A DNA stretch of 64,000 nt from Acinetobacter calcoaceticus DSM 30006 = CIP 81.8 (GTDB lineage Bacteria; Pseudomonadota; Gammaproteobacteria; Pseudomonadales; Moraxellaceae), in NCBI RefSeq assembly GCF_000368965.1, contig NZ_KB849780.1, positions 186,001 to 250,000 on the forward strand, written 5' to 3'. Below are positions 38,771 through 48,400 of this stretch, in pieces. The translations under genes and the position numbers were made by a program. Numbering within the stretch: the stretch's first letter is position 1; the number at the start of each line of letters is the position of its first letter. A model generated the notes under the pieces. It saw nothing but the letters and a program-made list of their open reading frames with translations. It had not been told where the DNA came from and searched no databases.

Positions 38771-39382
38771 ATGCGTGGTTTATATCTGATTACCAATGAT
38801 GACCCAATCCAATTATTATTAGAAAAACTAGATGTCGCTCTCGCAACTAAACAGGTCGCAATTTTACAGTACCGCCGTAAAAAAATAGAAAAAACTGACC
38901 AACCTGCTGAAGTTGAGCAAATCAAATTATTGTGTGAAAAATACCAAGTTCCTTTTGTAATTAATGATGACCTAGAACTGGCTGCTCAGTTTGGTTTAGG
39001 TGTTCATTTAGGGCAAAGCGACGGTGAAATTACCGATGCAAAATCTCAGTTACCACAAAATGTCATTATTGGTCGCACTTGTTTGAACTCTTTAGAGCTT
39101 GCCCAAAAAGCAATTGCAGATGGTGCGACTTATATTGCATTTGGTGCTGTCTATGCGACCTCTACAAAACCTGAAGCAGGTAATGTGGGTATTGAAGTGA
39201 TTAAGCAGGCAGCAGCTCAATATGATCTACCGATTTGTGCTATTGGCGGTTTAACCGTTGAAAACTCAAAACCTGTGATTGAGGCTGGGGCTGACCTGTG
39301 TGCCGTCATTAGTGATATATTAGGCCGATCAACTGCTGAAATTCCTGCCCGTGTACAGGCGTGGGCACAATTATTTTCTTAA
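38771..39382 (+). CDS. thiE: thiamine-phosphate synthase
   Basis: Condenses HMP pyrophosphate with thiazole phosphate to thiamine phosphate. TIM-barrel enzyme; motifs are ILQYRRKK near 33-40 (substrate pyrophosphate binding), FVINDDLELA near 60-69, GVHLGQSDGE near 76-85, IGRTCLN near 98 and FGAVYATSTK near 121-130. CAIGGLTVEN near 156-165 and GADLCAVISDI near 173 follow. At 203 aa it is normal length. It is 42 bases before hemL, and the two may share a transcript. Confidence 0.93.
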   Translation: MRGLYLITNDDPIQLLLEKLDVALATKQVAILQYRRKKIEKTDQPAEVEQIKLLCEKYQVPFVINDDLELAAQFGLGVHLGQSDGEITDAKSQLPQNVIIGRTCLNSLELAQKAIADGATYIAFGAVYATSTKPEAGNVGIEVIKQAAAQYDLPICAIGGLTVENSKPVIEAGADLCAVISDILGRSTAEIPARVQAWAQLFS

Positions 39383-39424
39383 GCTTTCAAAATTATTTTT
39401 TAGATATTTAAGACGAGCATTTCC

Positions 39425-40723
39425 ATGAGTTTATCTCCAAAGCAAGAACAGTTATTTAAACAAGCCAGCAAACACATTCCAGGTGGTGTGAACTCTCCGG
39501 TACGTGCCTTTAATGGCGTTGGAGGAACACCTGTTTTCATCGAGAAAGCCAAAGGTGCATATTTGTGGGATGTGGATGGTAAGCGTTATGTTGACTATGT
39601 TGGTTCTTGGGGACCAATGATTTTGGGCCATGCTCATCCAGAAATTATTAAAGCAGTACAAACAGCCGCAGAAGATGGTTTAAGTTTTGGTGCACCGACC
39701 GTACACGAAACAACATTGGCAGATATTATCTGTGAAATCATGCCATCAATTGAATTGGTACGTATGACGAACTCTGGTACAGAAGCGACCATGACAGCTA
39801 TTCGTTTAGCACGTGGGTACACTGGCCGTGACAAAATTGTGAAGTTTGAAGGTTGCTACCATGGGCACTCTGACTCACTTTTAGTAAAAGCAGGTTCGGG
39901 CTTACTCACTTTAGGTGAAGGTGAACCAACTTCAAAAGGTGTTCCAGTTGATTTTGCTAAACACACTTTAACGCTGCCATACAACGATATTGCTGCACTA
40001 AAAGAGTGTTTTGTTAAGTTCGGTCATGAAATTGCTGGTGTAATTATTGAGCCTGTCGCAGGTAACATGAATATGGTGAAACCAATTGATGGTTTCTTAC
40101 AAGCCATTCGTGATGTGTGTGATGAATATAAATCTGTCTTTATTGTTGATGAAGTGATGACAGGTTTCCGTGTTGCTTTAGGTGGTGCTCAATCGGTTTA
40201 TAACGTTAAACCTGATTTAACGACCTTAGGTAAAATTATTGGTGCTGGCTTACCGGTAGGTGCATTTGGCGGTAAACGCGAAATCATGGAATGTATCGCA
40301 CCTTTAGGTGGCGTATACCAAGCAGGTACTTTATCTGGTAATCCACTCGCTATGCGTGCTGGTATTGAGATGTTCAAACATTTACGTCAACCAGACTTTT
40401 ACAGCAACTTATCTGCTCAACTTGAAAAGTTACTTGCTGGTTTACAAGCAGCAGCTGATGAAGCGGGGATTCCATTTAAAACTCAGCAAGCTGGGGCAAT
40501 GTTCGGGTTGTATTTTACCGATCAAGAAGACATTACAAGCTTCGACTCTATGTTGGCATGTGATATTGAAGCTTTCAAAAAGTTCTTCCATGGCATGTTA
40601 AAGCGTGGGGTAAACTTGGCACCGTCGGCATTTGAAGCAGGTTTTATTTCATCTGCTCATTCTGATGAAGATATCGAATATACGATTCAGGCTGCAAAAG
40701 AAACATTCGCTGAAATGAAGTAA
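39425..40723 (+). CDS. hemL: glutamate-1-semialdehyde 2,1-aminomutase
   Basis: PLP enzyme that converts glutamate-1-semialdehyde to 5-aminolevulinate, the C5 route to haem. It starts with the conserved block [18 protein letters not shown] near 17-34. It has [20 protein letters not shown] near 115-134, [17 protein letters not shown] near 241-257, and the PLP lysine in [17 protein letters not shown] near 268-284. At 432 aa it is of standard length. It follows thiE and ends at a strong terminator. Confidence 0.97.
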   Translation: MSLSPKQEQLFKQASKHIPGGVNSPVRAFNGVGGTPVFIEKAKGAYLWDVDGKRYVDYVGSWGPMILGHAHPEIIKAVQTAAEDGLSFGAPTVHETTLADIICEIMPSIELVRMTNSGTEATMTAIRLARGYTGRDKIVKFEGCYHGHSDSLLVKAGSGLLTLGEGEPTSKGVPVDFAKHTLTLPYNDIAALKECFVKFGHEIAGVIIEPVAGNMNMVKPIDGFLQAIRDVCDEYKSVFIVDEVMTGFRVALGGAQSVYNVKPDLTTLGKIIGAGLPVGAFGGKREIMECIAPLGGVYQAGTLSGNPLAMRAGIEMFKHLRQPDFYSNLSAQLEKLLAGLQAAADEAGIPFKTQQAGAMFGLYFTDQEDITSFDSMLACDIEAFKKFFHGMLKRGVNLAPSAFEAGFISSAHSDEDIEYTIQAAKETFAEMK

Positions 40724-40725
40724 GC

Positions 40726-40754
40726 AAAAAGGCCCGTTTAAAACGGGCTTTTTA
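40726..40754 (+). terminator. terminator of hemL
   Basis: Stem AAGGCCCGTTT/AAACGGGCTTT with a very short loop, followed by a T run; it starts two bases after the stop. Confidence 0.85.
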
Positions 40755-40784
40755 ATTTGAGCTATTTTTTATTTGTAGAGAACA

Positions 40785-41489
40785 ATGTTTTATCCTTTAC
40801 CTCGAAAAATCCAATTAGCAGCAAATACTTCAAATTGGTCAATTGAGTCTACGCAAAGTATTTTGCTCATGATTGGACTAAATGAACTTAAAGTTTTACC
40901 TGATTGGGCAGGGCAGCCATTAGCCGATCATTTAGAATTGCTAAGTAAAAGAGCACAGGCGCTCGAAATTCCAGTTATTTTTATTGAGACATCTCAGCTT
41001 CAGCAAACCATGTTGCAACTTGGTCAGCAACTATCACCAAATAGTAAAGCCCAAGTTGTGATGGCAGGCAATTTGTCACCTCTGTTTAAACAGGTCATGC
41101 AGCTTGTTTTATCTATTACCGATTATGTAGCTATTGTAAATGATGCGATCTTGGCGGCTAATCTAGAGCAGCATATTCAATGGGTTGAAAAGATCAGTCT
41201 TGACCATATAAAACATTTAAATACACAGAGCTTAATGCGCTTATGGTCTTTAAGTGCACCGTCTGAATATATTTTGTCGGATAAAGGAATTTTATTGGCC
41301 ATTGCTGAACAGGTTGGGCGACATCCTATGGAAGTTCACCCTGAAATTGATTTACGAAATTATGGATTAAATCAATCTGCTGTGAATTATCTAGTCGACC
41401 TATGGCGTGCGAACGGTGCAAGCCTGAGCGCTGAAGAGATGATGCAAGCACCTACCTTGCAACATATTATGCAGTTATTGAAGCATTGA
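40785..41489 (+). CDS. degenerate EntB-like protein (isochorismatase fold plus carrier domain)
   Basis: The ends of this 234 aa protein resemble EntB. The N-terminus (YPLPRKI, NWSIESTQSILLM) lines up with the start of EntB, and residues 162-234 line up with its aryl-carrier domain, including NYGL, a WR pair and a closing APTLQHIMQLL. The key residues are gone. The EntB IHDMQ segment with the catalytic Asp reads MIGLN, and the carrier Ser that takes phosphopantetheine is Gln197 (GLNQ for GLDS). The middle is about 50 residues shorter than in EntB (285 aa). It therefore cannot work as isochorismatase or carrier in the known way. No siderophore genes are nearby; function unknown. Confidence 0.65.
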   Translation: MFYPLPRKIQLAANTSNWSIESTQSILLMIGLNELKVLPDWAGQPLADHLELLSKRAQALEIPVIFIETSQLQQTMLQLGQQLSPNSKAQVVMAGNLSPLFKQVMQLVLSITDYVAIVNDAILAANLEQHIQWVEKISLDHIKHLNTQSLMRLWSLSAPSEYILSDKGILLAIAEQVGRHPMEVHPEIDLRNYGLNQSAVNYLVDLWRANGASLSAEEMMQAPTLQHIMQLLKH

Positions 41490-41621
41490 CTCACCATAGA
41501 CCCAACATGCGCCATAATATTTGCAAATTATGCTGTTAATTTACCCGAACGGCATTGTAATTCGGACGTAAGCTTTTTATTATTGCCCGCTTGTTTTTCA
41601 TCTTACCTTGGGAATACAACT

Positions 41622-42260
41622 TTGAGTGATTTTCTAAGTGAACATCTGATCTATCGTGATGATGATTTTATGGTGATTCATAAACCTTCGGACATCTTGA
41701 GTGTTCCAGGTAAGGGTGATTTACATGATAGCGTTCTGACAAGGTTGGTTGCGATTGAGCCTAAAACTTTGCTCATTCACCGTCTAGATCGAGACACTTC
41801 AGGTATTTTGGTATTTGGTTTATCTAAGCGTGGTCAAAGTGCGATTGCACGCCAATTCCAAGACCGTCAGACTTCAAAAATATATGAAGCACTAGTTGCT
41901 GGTCATTTAGAGGGTGAGGGGACTGTAGATATTCCTGTTATCTATGATCCAAGTCGACCACCTTTACATATTGTCGATGCTTCTCACAATAAGCCTGCTT
42001 TAACCCATTGGCAGGTTCTAGAAAATTTTCAGATTCAGGGACAACCTGTAACGCGTGTGAAATTAACACCAATTACGGGTCGATCCCATCAACTCCGTGT
42101 ACACATGCAATATCTTGGGCATCCAATTGTAGGTGACACGCTGTATGCAACACCGGAGCAGCAACTTGTTCCGCGTTTGTGTTTGCATGCTAAACAGTTA
42201 AGTTTTAATCATCCTGTCACAGCAGAAACATTAACTTTTGACTGTCCTGTACCGTTTTAA
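41622..42260 (+). CDS. rluA: RluA-family pseudouridine synthase
   Basis: Pseudouridine synthase close to RluA, which modifies U746 of 23S rRNA and U32 of some tRNAs. The catalytic motif is HRLDRDTSGILVF near 47-59, with Asp in RLD. ITGRSHQLRVHMQYLGHPIVG near 150-170 and LCLHAKQLSFNHP near 187 are further family blocks. There is no S4 domain. Start uncertain: no ATG precedes the conserved part. TTG 41622 (about 212 aa) has a GGGA upstream; TTG 41583 is the alternative. Confidence 0.88.
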   Translation: MSDFLSEHLIYRDDDFMVIHKPSDILSVPGKGDLHDSVLTRLVAIEPKTLLIHRLDRDTSGILVFGLSKRGQSAIARQFQDRQTSKIYEALVAGHLEGEGTVDIPVIYDPSRPPLHIVDASHNKPALTHWQVLENFQIQGQPVTRVKLTPITGRSHQLRVHMQYLGHPIVGDTLYATPEQQLVPRLCLHAKQLSFNHPVTAETLTFDCPVPF

Positions 42261-42405
42261 TGTAAAAAATTTTAATGCGTGATTTTTTGTGGCAAAACGA
42301 TTTAATTGGTTTTTGCTTCAAAATTTTGCTTTAAAGACTACATAAAAAGATGCAAAAATAAGCTAATTTGCATCGTACAATATGTAGTGCGAACTTGAGA
42401 GAAAG

Positions 42406-45243
42406 GTGGAAAAATTGCAGCAGTATGCTATTGGTCAACGTTGGCTATCAGACACAGAGACTGAGCTCGGTTTAGGTGTACTTATTGATGTAGATGAAAG
42501 ATCTGTCAGCATTTTATTCCCCAAAAGTGATGAAACACGTGTATATGCACGTAATAACGCTCCACTATCTCGTATCATCTTTAACACAAATGATGAAGTT
42601 CAAGATCAAGAAGGCAAGAAGTGGATTGTTGAGTCTGTTGAAGACCGACATGGCGTTTTGCGTTACAACGTTGTTCGTACATTAGAAAATGGTGAACAAG
42701 ATCGTAAAGCGCTGAATGAAACACGTATCGGTGCGCAAATTCAGTTGTCGAAACCTTTAGATCGTTTGCTTGCAAGTCAGGTTGATTATAAAGAGTGGTA
42801 TGACCTGCGTATTGAAGCGATGCTTATGCAAGCACAAATGCAGAATAGCCCTTTACGTGGCATGATTGGAGCGCGTGTTGGTTTAATTCCACATCAGCTT
42901 TATATCGCACACGAAGTTGGTAAACGTTTTGCACCTCGTGTTTTACTTGCCGATGAAGTGGGCTTGGGTAAAACAATTGAAGCTGGCTTAATTATCCACC
43001 AACAGCTTAAAACCGGTCGCTCAGAACGAATTCTTATTTTAGTCCCTGATTCGCTACAGTATCAGTGGATGATTGAAATGCGCCGTCGTTTTAACTTGCA
43101 ATTCTCTCTGTTTGATTTAACACGCACTGCATCTATTAAAGAACATGATCCAGAACTTAACCCATTCTTGACTGAGCAATGCATTATTGCCAGCGTTGAT
43201 TTAATGGTTGACCATGATGATTTGCGCGAGCAAGCCATCGAAGCTGGGTTTGATTTGCTCGTGGTCGATGAAGCACATCATTTGATGTGGAGCGAAGAAG
43301 AAGGCGGTAATGATCGCTACGATTTAATTGAAGAGCTAGCTGAAAATACGGCTGGGGTATTGTTGCTTACTGCAACACCTGAACAGCTTGGTGTAGAAAG
43401 TCATTTTGCGCGTTTACGTTTACTTGATCCGCAGCGTTTTAGCAGTTTAGAGCGCTTCTTAGATGAAGAAACTCAGTACCAGCAGACTGCAAAAATTGCT
43501 GAAGTGCTGATGTCTGATCAACCTTTAGCTTCTGAGCATTTATCTGCTTTAGAGGGCTTGTTAGGGCATAGTATTGAAGACCAGCCTGAACAGCGTTTTA
43601 GAGCAATTCACGAATTATTAGACCGTCACGGTACTGGACGTATTTTATTCCGTAATACGCGTGAAGCAATTCAAGGTTTCCCAGGGCGTGATTGTCAGCC
43701 AGCACCATTACCAGCACCAGAAGATTGGTCAAAAGATGGAAAACTGCGTGAGCAGATGTGGCCTGAAGAAGCACACCTTGATGGTTCATGGATGCAAAAT
43801 GACCCACGTGTGTTATGGGTAATGGAAGTTCTGCGCAAAGATCTCAAGCATAAAAAAGTGCTTTTAATTGCGCGTAGTGGGCCAGTTGTTGAAGCTTTAG
43901 AAAATGTGTTGCGTTTGCATGCAGGCATTCGTACTGCCATGTTCCATGAAGGCATGAGCTTACTTGAACGTGACCAAGCTGCTGCTTATTTTGCTGAAGA
44001 AAGCTATGGCGCACAAATTTTACTGTGTTCGGAAATTGGCTCTGAAGGCCGTAATTTCCAATTTGCTAGTGATCTAATTTTATTTGATCTACCAGCTAAC
44101 CCAGATGTTTTAGAGCAACGTATTGGGCGTCTAGACCGTATTGGTCAAGAAAACCGAATCCAGATTCATGTGCCATATCTTGTGGGAACAGCTCAAGAAC
44201 GTATGTTCCGTTGGTACAATGAAGCACTTAATATTTTCAGCAATATTTCGCCAACAGCACAAACGTTGCAAGAAAACTTTATTGTTGAATTAAAAGACTG
44301 TTTGCTTGCAGACCAAGGCCAAACATTTGAAGATTTGCTTGAAGAAGTAAATGTTCAACGTCAAGCCTTAGAAGCTGAACTTCAAGCAGGCCGAGATCGT
44401 TTACTTGAATATAACTCATGTCGTCCAATCGTGGCGCAAGAGATTGTTCAGGCTTTAGAAGATTATGATGACAACACAACGCTTCCGATGTTTGTGAAGC
44501 CTTTCATGTCATCAACCAATATCGACTTTGATGAGCAAAGTAACGGTACTGTGATTATTCGTCCAACAGACCAAATGCAAGTGCAAGGTTTGGCGCTAGA
44601 CGAAGAAGGCATGACAGCAACGTTCTATCGTGATCAAGCACAGCTTCGTGAAGATGCCCAATATTTAACTTTAGAGCATCCATTCATTGAAAGTGTAATG
44701 GAAATGATCCGTACACAATCATTTGGTAGTACCAATGTTGCTGTACTCAAATCTAATGCGTTAAAGCAGGGTTCAGTATTAATTGAAGTGTGGTTTAAAG
44801 TCGATGTGGTGGCGCCTAAGGCGTTGAATCTACCATCGAGCTTACCTAAGCAATTAATTCGTGTGCTATTAAGCGAAAATGGTCAAGATTTGTCTGAGAA
44901 AATTGATCCGACTATCTTAAAACCATATTTACACCATTTAGATGGCAATAGCTGTCGTCAGGTGGTTAAAGCTCGCCGTGATATCATTGAGGAACGTTAT
45001 AAACAAGCGTTAGATATCGCGAAAGTTGATTTGCCACAGCTTCAGCAGCAAGCAAAAGAACACTATGGTAATAAATGGCAATATGAAATTGACCGTTTAA
45101 CCTATTTAAAACAGTTCAACCCAAGTATTCGTCAAGATGAAATTGAACGCTTACAAAAGTTGCAAAAAGAAGGCTTGAGCTTGCTTGATGGTTTAACTGT
45201 TACACCAGAAGCAATTCAAGTATTAGTTGTGGTTAAGCCATAA
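42406..45243 (+). CDS. rapA: RNA polymerase-associated ATPase RapA
   Basis: Swi2/Snf2-type ATPase that binds RNA polymerase and promotes recycling after transcription. The N-terminal Tudor-like part holds GQRWLSDTETELGLG. The helicase core has Walker A DEVGLGKTIEAG near 185, DEAHH near 289, LLTATPEQLGVESHFARLRL near 319-338, CSEIGSEGRNFQFAS and QRIGRLDRIGQ (motifs V and VI) near 540-590. The coiled C-terminal part ends like E. coli RapA. 945 aa. GTG 42406 is used; TTG 42415 (942 aa), with AGGTGG correctly spaced, would match E. coli better. Confidence 0.95.
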   Translation: MEKLQQYAIGQRWLSDTETELGLGVLIDVDERSVSILFPKSDETRVYARNNAPLSRIIFNTNDEVQDQEGKKWIVESVEDRHGVLRYNVVRTLENGEQDRKALNETRIGAQIQLSKPLDRLLASQVDYKEWYDLRIEAMLMQAQMQNSPLRGMIGARVGLIPHQLYIAHEVGKRFAPRVLLADEVGLGKTIEAGLIIHQQLKTGRSERILILVPDSLQYQWMIEMRRRFNLQFSLFDLTRTASIKEHDPELNPFLTEQCIIASVDLMVDHDDLREQAIEAGFDLLVVDEAHHLMWSEEEGGNDRYDLIEELAENTAGVLLLTATPEQLGVESHFARLRLLDPQRFSSLERFLDEETQYQQTAKIAEVLMSDQPLASEHLSALEGLLGHSIEDQPEQRFRAIHELLDRHGTGRILFRNTREAIQGFPGRDCQPAPLPAPEDWSKDGKLREQMWPEEAHLDGSWMQNDPRVLWVMEVLRKDLKHKKVLLIARSGPVVEALENVLRLHAGIRTAMFHEGMSLLERDQAAAYFAEESYGAQILLCSEIGSEGRNFQFASDLILFDLPANPDVLEQRIGRLDRIGQENRIQIHVPYLVGTAQERMFRWYNEALNIFSNISPTAQTLQENFIVELKDCLLADQGQTFEDLLEEVNVQRQALEAELQAGRDRLLEYNSCRPIVAQEIVQALEDYDDNTTLPMFVKPFMSSTNIDFDEQSNGTVIIRPTDQMQVQGLALDEEGMTATFYRDQAQLREDAQYLTLEHPFIESVMEMIRTQSFGSTNVAVLKSNALKQGSVLIEVWFKVDVVAPKALNLPSSLPKQLIRVLLSENGQDLSEKIDPTILKPYLHHLDGNSCRQVVKARRDIIEERYKQALDIAKVDLPQLQQQAKEHYGNKWQYEIDRLTYLKQFNPSIRQDEIERLQKLQKEGLSLLDGLTVTPEAIQVLVVVKP

Positions 45244-45254
45244 TTAATCCAAAG

Positions 45255-45284
45255 TAAAAAAAGCGCCTAGAGGGCGCTTTTTTT
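45255..45284. terminator. bidirectional terminator, rapA / AI-2E-family gene
   Basis: AAAGCGCC/GGCGCTTT stem with a five-base loop and flanking A and T runs, between convergent genes. Confidence 0.85.
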
Positions 45285-45300
45285 ATAGATCGATTTTGAA

Positions 45301-46317
45301 CTATATTAGACCAGCATCTTTTAGTTCTAATTTTAAATATGCATAAAAAATTGGAGCAGCGATTAAACCACTTAAACCAAAAATTGATTCAAAAACCAGC
45401 ATTGCCAATAAAATTTCCCATGCATTTGCATTGATTTTATGACCAATAATTTTAGCGTTAACAAAATATTCAAGTTTATGAACCAGAACGAGATAAAGTA
45501 ATGCAATGCCTGCTAGCCCAAGCGAAATAGTAAGGGCAGCAATGAACGTTAATGTATTGGAAATAAGATTACCTAAAATTGGAATCAGTCCAAACATAAA
45601 GGTCAAAATAGTGAGAGTTTTGGCAAAAGGAAGGTGGACTCCCCAAAGCGGTAATAAAATAAAAGCGAATAAAATAAAGAGCAGGGTATTAATGGCTGAA
45701 ATTTGTATTTGTGCAAAAACAACGTTTTTAAATGAAATTGATAATTTTTGAATACGTTGGATGAGGAGTGACTTAAAAACAGGCTGAGGGGTTCGGCGGT
45801 GAAAACCATGTATTGCCACCAAAATCCCAATGATCAATCCCATCACCATAGTCACGAAGTTATGCAAAATATCAGAACTGGCATTTTTTAATGTGGTCAC
45901 GTTATCTTTCATAAATGCAAAGATTTCGTCTTTTAAATCTGTAACGCTATCGGGAATATAACCCGGAAGATATTTGCTAATTTCAGCTTGTAAATGCAGT
46001 AGGGTTTGATCAACTTTTGTATTAATACTATGTAATCCGACACCTTTTAAATCATATACAACAAAGCTAATCAGACTCGTAATGAAAAAACCAATAAGTG
46101 AAATAGTAACAATACTTAATAAAATACTAATAAAAATACGGGCTCTTTGACCATCAATATAACGTTCTACAACCGAGCTTAAGCTAATAATAATTTCATA
46201 AATAAGAAAGCCTGCAAAAAAACTTGCTAATAGGTGTAATGGGATAACCGAAAGCAAAAAGATGCCCATAAGAATGTAGCTTGCAATCAGGCTTTGACGA
46301 TTATTCAAATTTTGCAT
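45301..46317 (-). CDS. AI-2E family transporter-like membrane protein
   Basis: Multi-span membrane protein of 338 aa with the usual eight or so hydrophobic segments of the AI-2E exporter (UPF0118/PerM) family. The order is two helices, a long amphipathic region (about 95-150), one helix, a hydrophilic loop, then four or five helices. LFGLSGLIAAPIFYAYLKLEL near the C-terminus resembles the family's conserved ending. The name derives from TqsA. The substrate here is unknown; several members are Na+/H+ antiporters. Single gene. Confidence 0.8.
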   Translation of the reverse strand: MQNLNNRQSLIASYILMGIFLLSVIPLHLLASFFAGFLIYEIIISLSSVVERYIDGQRARIFISILLSIVTISLIGFFITSLISFVVYDLKGVGLHSINTKVDQTLLHLQAEISKYLPGYIPDSVTDLKDEIFAFMKDNVTTLKNASSDILHNFVTMVMGLIIGILVAIHGFHRRTPQPVFKSLLIQRIQKLSISFKNVVFAQIQISAINTLLFILFAFILLPLWGVHLPFAKTLTILTFMFGLIPILGNLISNTLTFIAALTISLGLAGIALLYLVLVHKLEYFVNAKIIGHKINANAWEILLAMLVFESIFGLSGLIAAPIFYAYLKLELKDAGLI

Positions 46318-46445
46318 GTTGATCCCTGAGATCGTTGGGAATATAGGAGAAAGAAAAAATGGGGTAATTATTTATACTCTCGCAAGCTATTCGCTTCAAT
46401 CGATGAATTATATTTTTATTGGAAAATAGAGGAGTTAGATGTAAA

Positions 46446-46471
46446 AATGGCCTGTTCATCAACAAGCCATT
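46446..46471 (-). terminator. terminator of the FabR/DesT-like gene
   Basis: AATGGC-TGTT / AACA-GCCATT stem with one mismatch, followed on the minus strand by five T residues. Confidence 0.6.
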
Positions 46472-46483
46472 CATTAGATAATT

Positions 46484-47188
46484 TTAACGAATTTTTGCTT
46501 CATCCAAATGACGTGCACCCTCTAAAATCATTCGAATCATAATCATGGTCTGTTCGGCAAGTTCTGACCTTTGCTCAATAGGAAGGTCAATCGCTTTTGC
46601 CCCCATGTGAAACACAAGTTGAGTAATTGCTTTTGCAACAAGTTCAGGGTGGTAGAGATGATTGTTATTTAAGCGCTCCAGCCGAATTAAATCTTCTTGT
46701 AACTCTTGTTGAAAGAAGTTTAATTGACGTTCAACTGCGGCTTTATAAGAGGCAGAGCCTGTAAAGCCTTCACGTAGCAACAAACTTAAGTTACCTTCAT
46801 CAGCATCGAGCTGCTGAAGAAAAATATCGACAGAACTACGAATAATACTTTCTTGTAAGGATGCGCGTAGGCGAGCGTGGCGAATAATTTTACGTAACAC
46901 AATACCAGCACGGTCAATTAAAGAAATCGCTAACTCATCAATATCTTTAAAATGGCGATAGAAACTATTTGGCGCAATTCCGGCCTCTCGTGCTACTTCG
47001 CGTAAACTTAATGAAGCAATACTCTTTTGTGGACCAATAAGATTCAGAGCGGCCTGAAAAAGTTCTTCTTTAGTAATCGTCGCTTTTCTTCCTACAGAAC
47101 GCGTAGCTGTTTTAATTTCAATGACATCTTGTTGTCGAGGTGTGTCATTCAGGCTCTGAGAAAGTGAAGATTGGGTCATGCTGTTCAA
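46484..47188 (-). CDS. fabR: TetR-family regulator, FabR/DesT-like
   Basis: Repressor of 234 aa controlling fatty-acid unsaturation by family. A basic N-terminal extension is followed by the helix-turn-helix at about 33-80 (SLREVAREAGIAPNSFYRHF). The C-terminal ligand domain resembles FabR/DesT (LLLREGFTGSASYKAAVERQ near 132-151). DesT of Pseudomonas aeruginosa senses the saturated/unsaturated acyl-CoA ratio and controls the divergent desCB genes. Here it is divergent from a ferredoxin reductase-desaturase pair, the same arrangement. Two matching operator-like sites lie in the gap. Confidence 0.85.
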   Translation of the reverse strand: MNSMTQSSLSQSLNDTPRQQDVIEIKTATRSVGRKATITKEELFQAALNLIGPQKSIASLSLREVAREAGIAPNSFYRHFKDIDELAISLIDRAGIVLRKIIRHARLRASLQESIIRSSVDIFLQQLDADEGNLSLLLREGFTGSASYKAAVERQLNFFQQELQEDLIRLERLNNNHLYHPELVAKAITQLVFHMGAKAIDLPIEQRSELAEQTMIMIRMILEGARHLDEAKIR

Positions 47189-47252
47189 TATATTTATAAA
47201 CTGTCAGGATTATAGCCTTAAGAAGGTGAACTTGTGAAATTGTAATTAAAAG

Positions 47253-47286
47253 TACAGGTGTATATACAAATATATATACATGTGTA
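47253..47286. promoter_or_regulatory. two tandem FabR/DesT-type operator candidates
   Basis: TACAGGTGTA at 47253-47262 and TACATGTGTA at 47277-47286 share the TACA-N2-TGTA core of known FabR operators, centres 24 bases apart. The second has longer symmetric arms (TATACA TG TGTATA). They sit between the divergent regulator and the reductase-desaturase operon, where a repressor could control both. Confidence 0.6.
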
Positions 47287-47320
47287 TAATAATTAGAAAA
47301 GAGCGACAGAGCCTCCAGCT

Positions 47321-48388
47321 ATGCAAGTAATCGAAAAGAGAAATTCTCTATTCAATTCATTGACACAAGCCATCTTTGATAAAGAAATGGCTAACTTTTG
47401 GCTACAAAAAGTTAATCCTTTATGGTCTGTAAAACATGGGCTTGTTCAAATTGTAAAAAAAGAATTTGTCGCTCATGACATGGTGAGTCTTACACTAAAA
47501 TGTAACCGTTTAGTGAAAATAGGTGTTGCTGGTCAGCATCATCCTGTCATTGTTGAAATTGCTGGTCGTCGTTATGAACGTACTTATAGCTTGACGCAAA
47601 TTGACGAACAGCATTTACGTTTAACGATTAAAAAAGTGGCTGATGGTATTGTCAGTAACTGGTTTATGACTGAAAGCCAAATTGGTGATGTTTTTGAGCT
47701 TGGTCAACCTTATGGCGACATGCAACAAAATATCAAAACGCCAAAATTAATTATGCTGGCTGCGGGTAGTGGTATTACCCCAATGTTGAGCTTAATCACT
47801 GCAATTAAACAGAGTCAGCAGTTAGATAAAGTTCAAGTACAACTTTTATATTGGGTAAAGCAACGCTCAGATGCAGCTTTTATTGAATATTTTGAACAAG
47901 TTGCACAGCAATTCCCAAATTTTAGTTATCAGATTTTTTATACACAAGAAACACCAAATGATGAGCGTTTAAATGCAGAGCATTTAGCATTAGTAGACGA
48001 TTTAGAAAACAGCACCGTATATGCGTGTGGGCCTTCAGGTTTTGTTTCGACAGTGGAACAGCTTTTTGAAAAAGCACCGACTGTATTAACAGAAGCTTTT
48101 AGCCTAACTCGTGATAGTACGGCTGAAGTTGGTTATGTAAATGTCACATTAACCCAGTCTAATAAGGTCATTGCAATTCCAAAAGGCGAATCAATTTTGG
48201 TGAGTCTGGAACATGAAGGCCTTAAGCCAACACATGGTTGCCGTATGGGAATTTGTAATAAGTGCGTTTGTAGTAAAGCCCAAGGGTCTACACGTAACTT
48301 ACTCAATGGTAGCGAAAATACCGAACCAAGCCAATTACTCAAAATTTGTGTGAACTCCGCACAATCTGATCTAGTTATTGATCTTTAA
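47321..48388 (+). CDS. ferredoxin reductase, desaturase electron donor (DesB-like)
   Basis: Flavin/iron-sulfur reductase of 355 aa that passes electrons from NAD(P)H to a fatty-acid desaturase. Order: FAD-binding barrel with RTYSL near 90, NAD(P) domain with LAAGSGITPMLSLI near 147-160 and YACGPSGFV near 228, then a plant-type 2Fe-2S domain with CRMGICNKCVC near 307-317 and the last Cys in LKICVNS near 346. All four cluster cysteines are present. It is followed after 12 bases by the desaturase gene, so the two form an operon, under the divergent FabR/DesT-like repressor. Confidence 0.9.
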   Translation: MQVIEKRNSLFNSLTQAIFDKEMANFWLQKVNPLWSVKHGLVQIVKKEFVAHDMVSLTLKCNRLVKIGVAGQHHPVIVEIAGRRYERTYSLTQIDEQHLRLTIKKVADGIVSNWFMTESQIGDVFELGQPYGDMQQNIKTPKLIMLAAGSGITPMLSLITAIKQSQQLDKVQVQLLYWVKQRSDAAFIEYFEQVAQQFPNFSYQIFYTQETPNDERLNAEHLALVDDLENSTVYACGPSGFVSTVEQLFEKAPTVLTEAFSLTRDSTAEVGYVNVTLTQSNKVIAIPKGESILVSLEHEGLKPTHGCRMGICNKCVCSKAQGSTRNLLNGSENTEPSQLLKICVNSAQSDLVIDL

Positions 48389-48400
48389 GAGAGAACTTTT

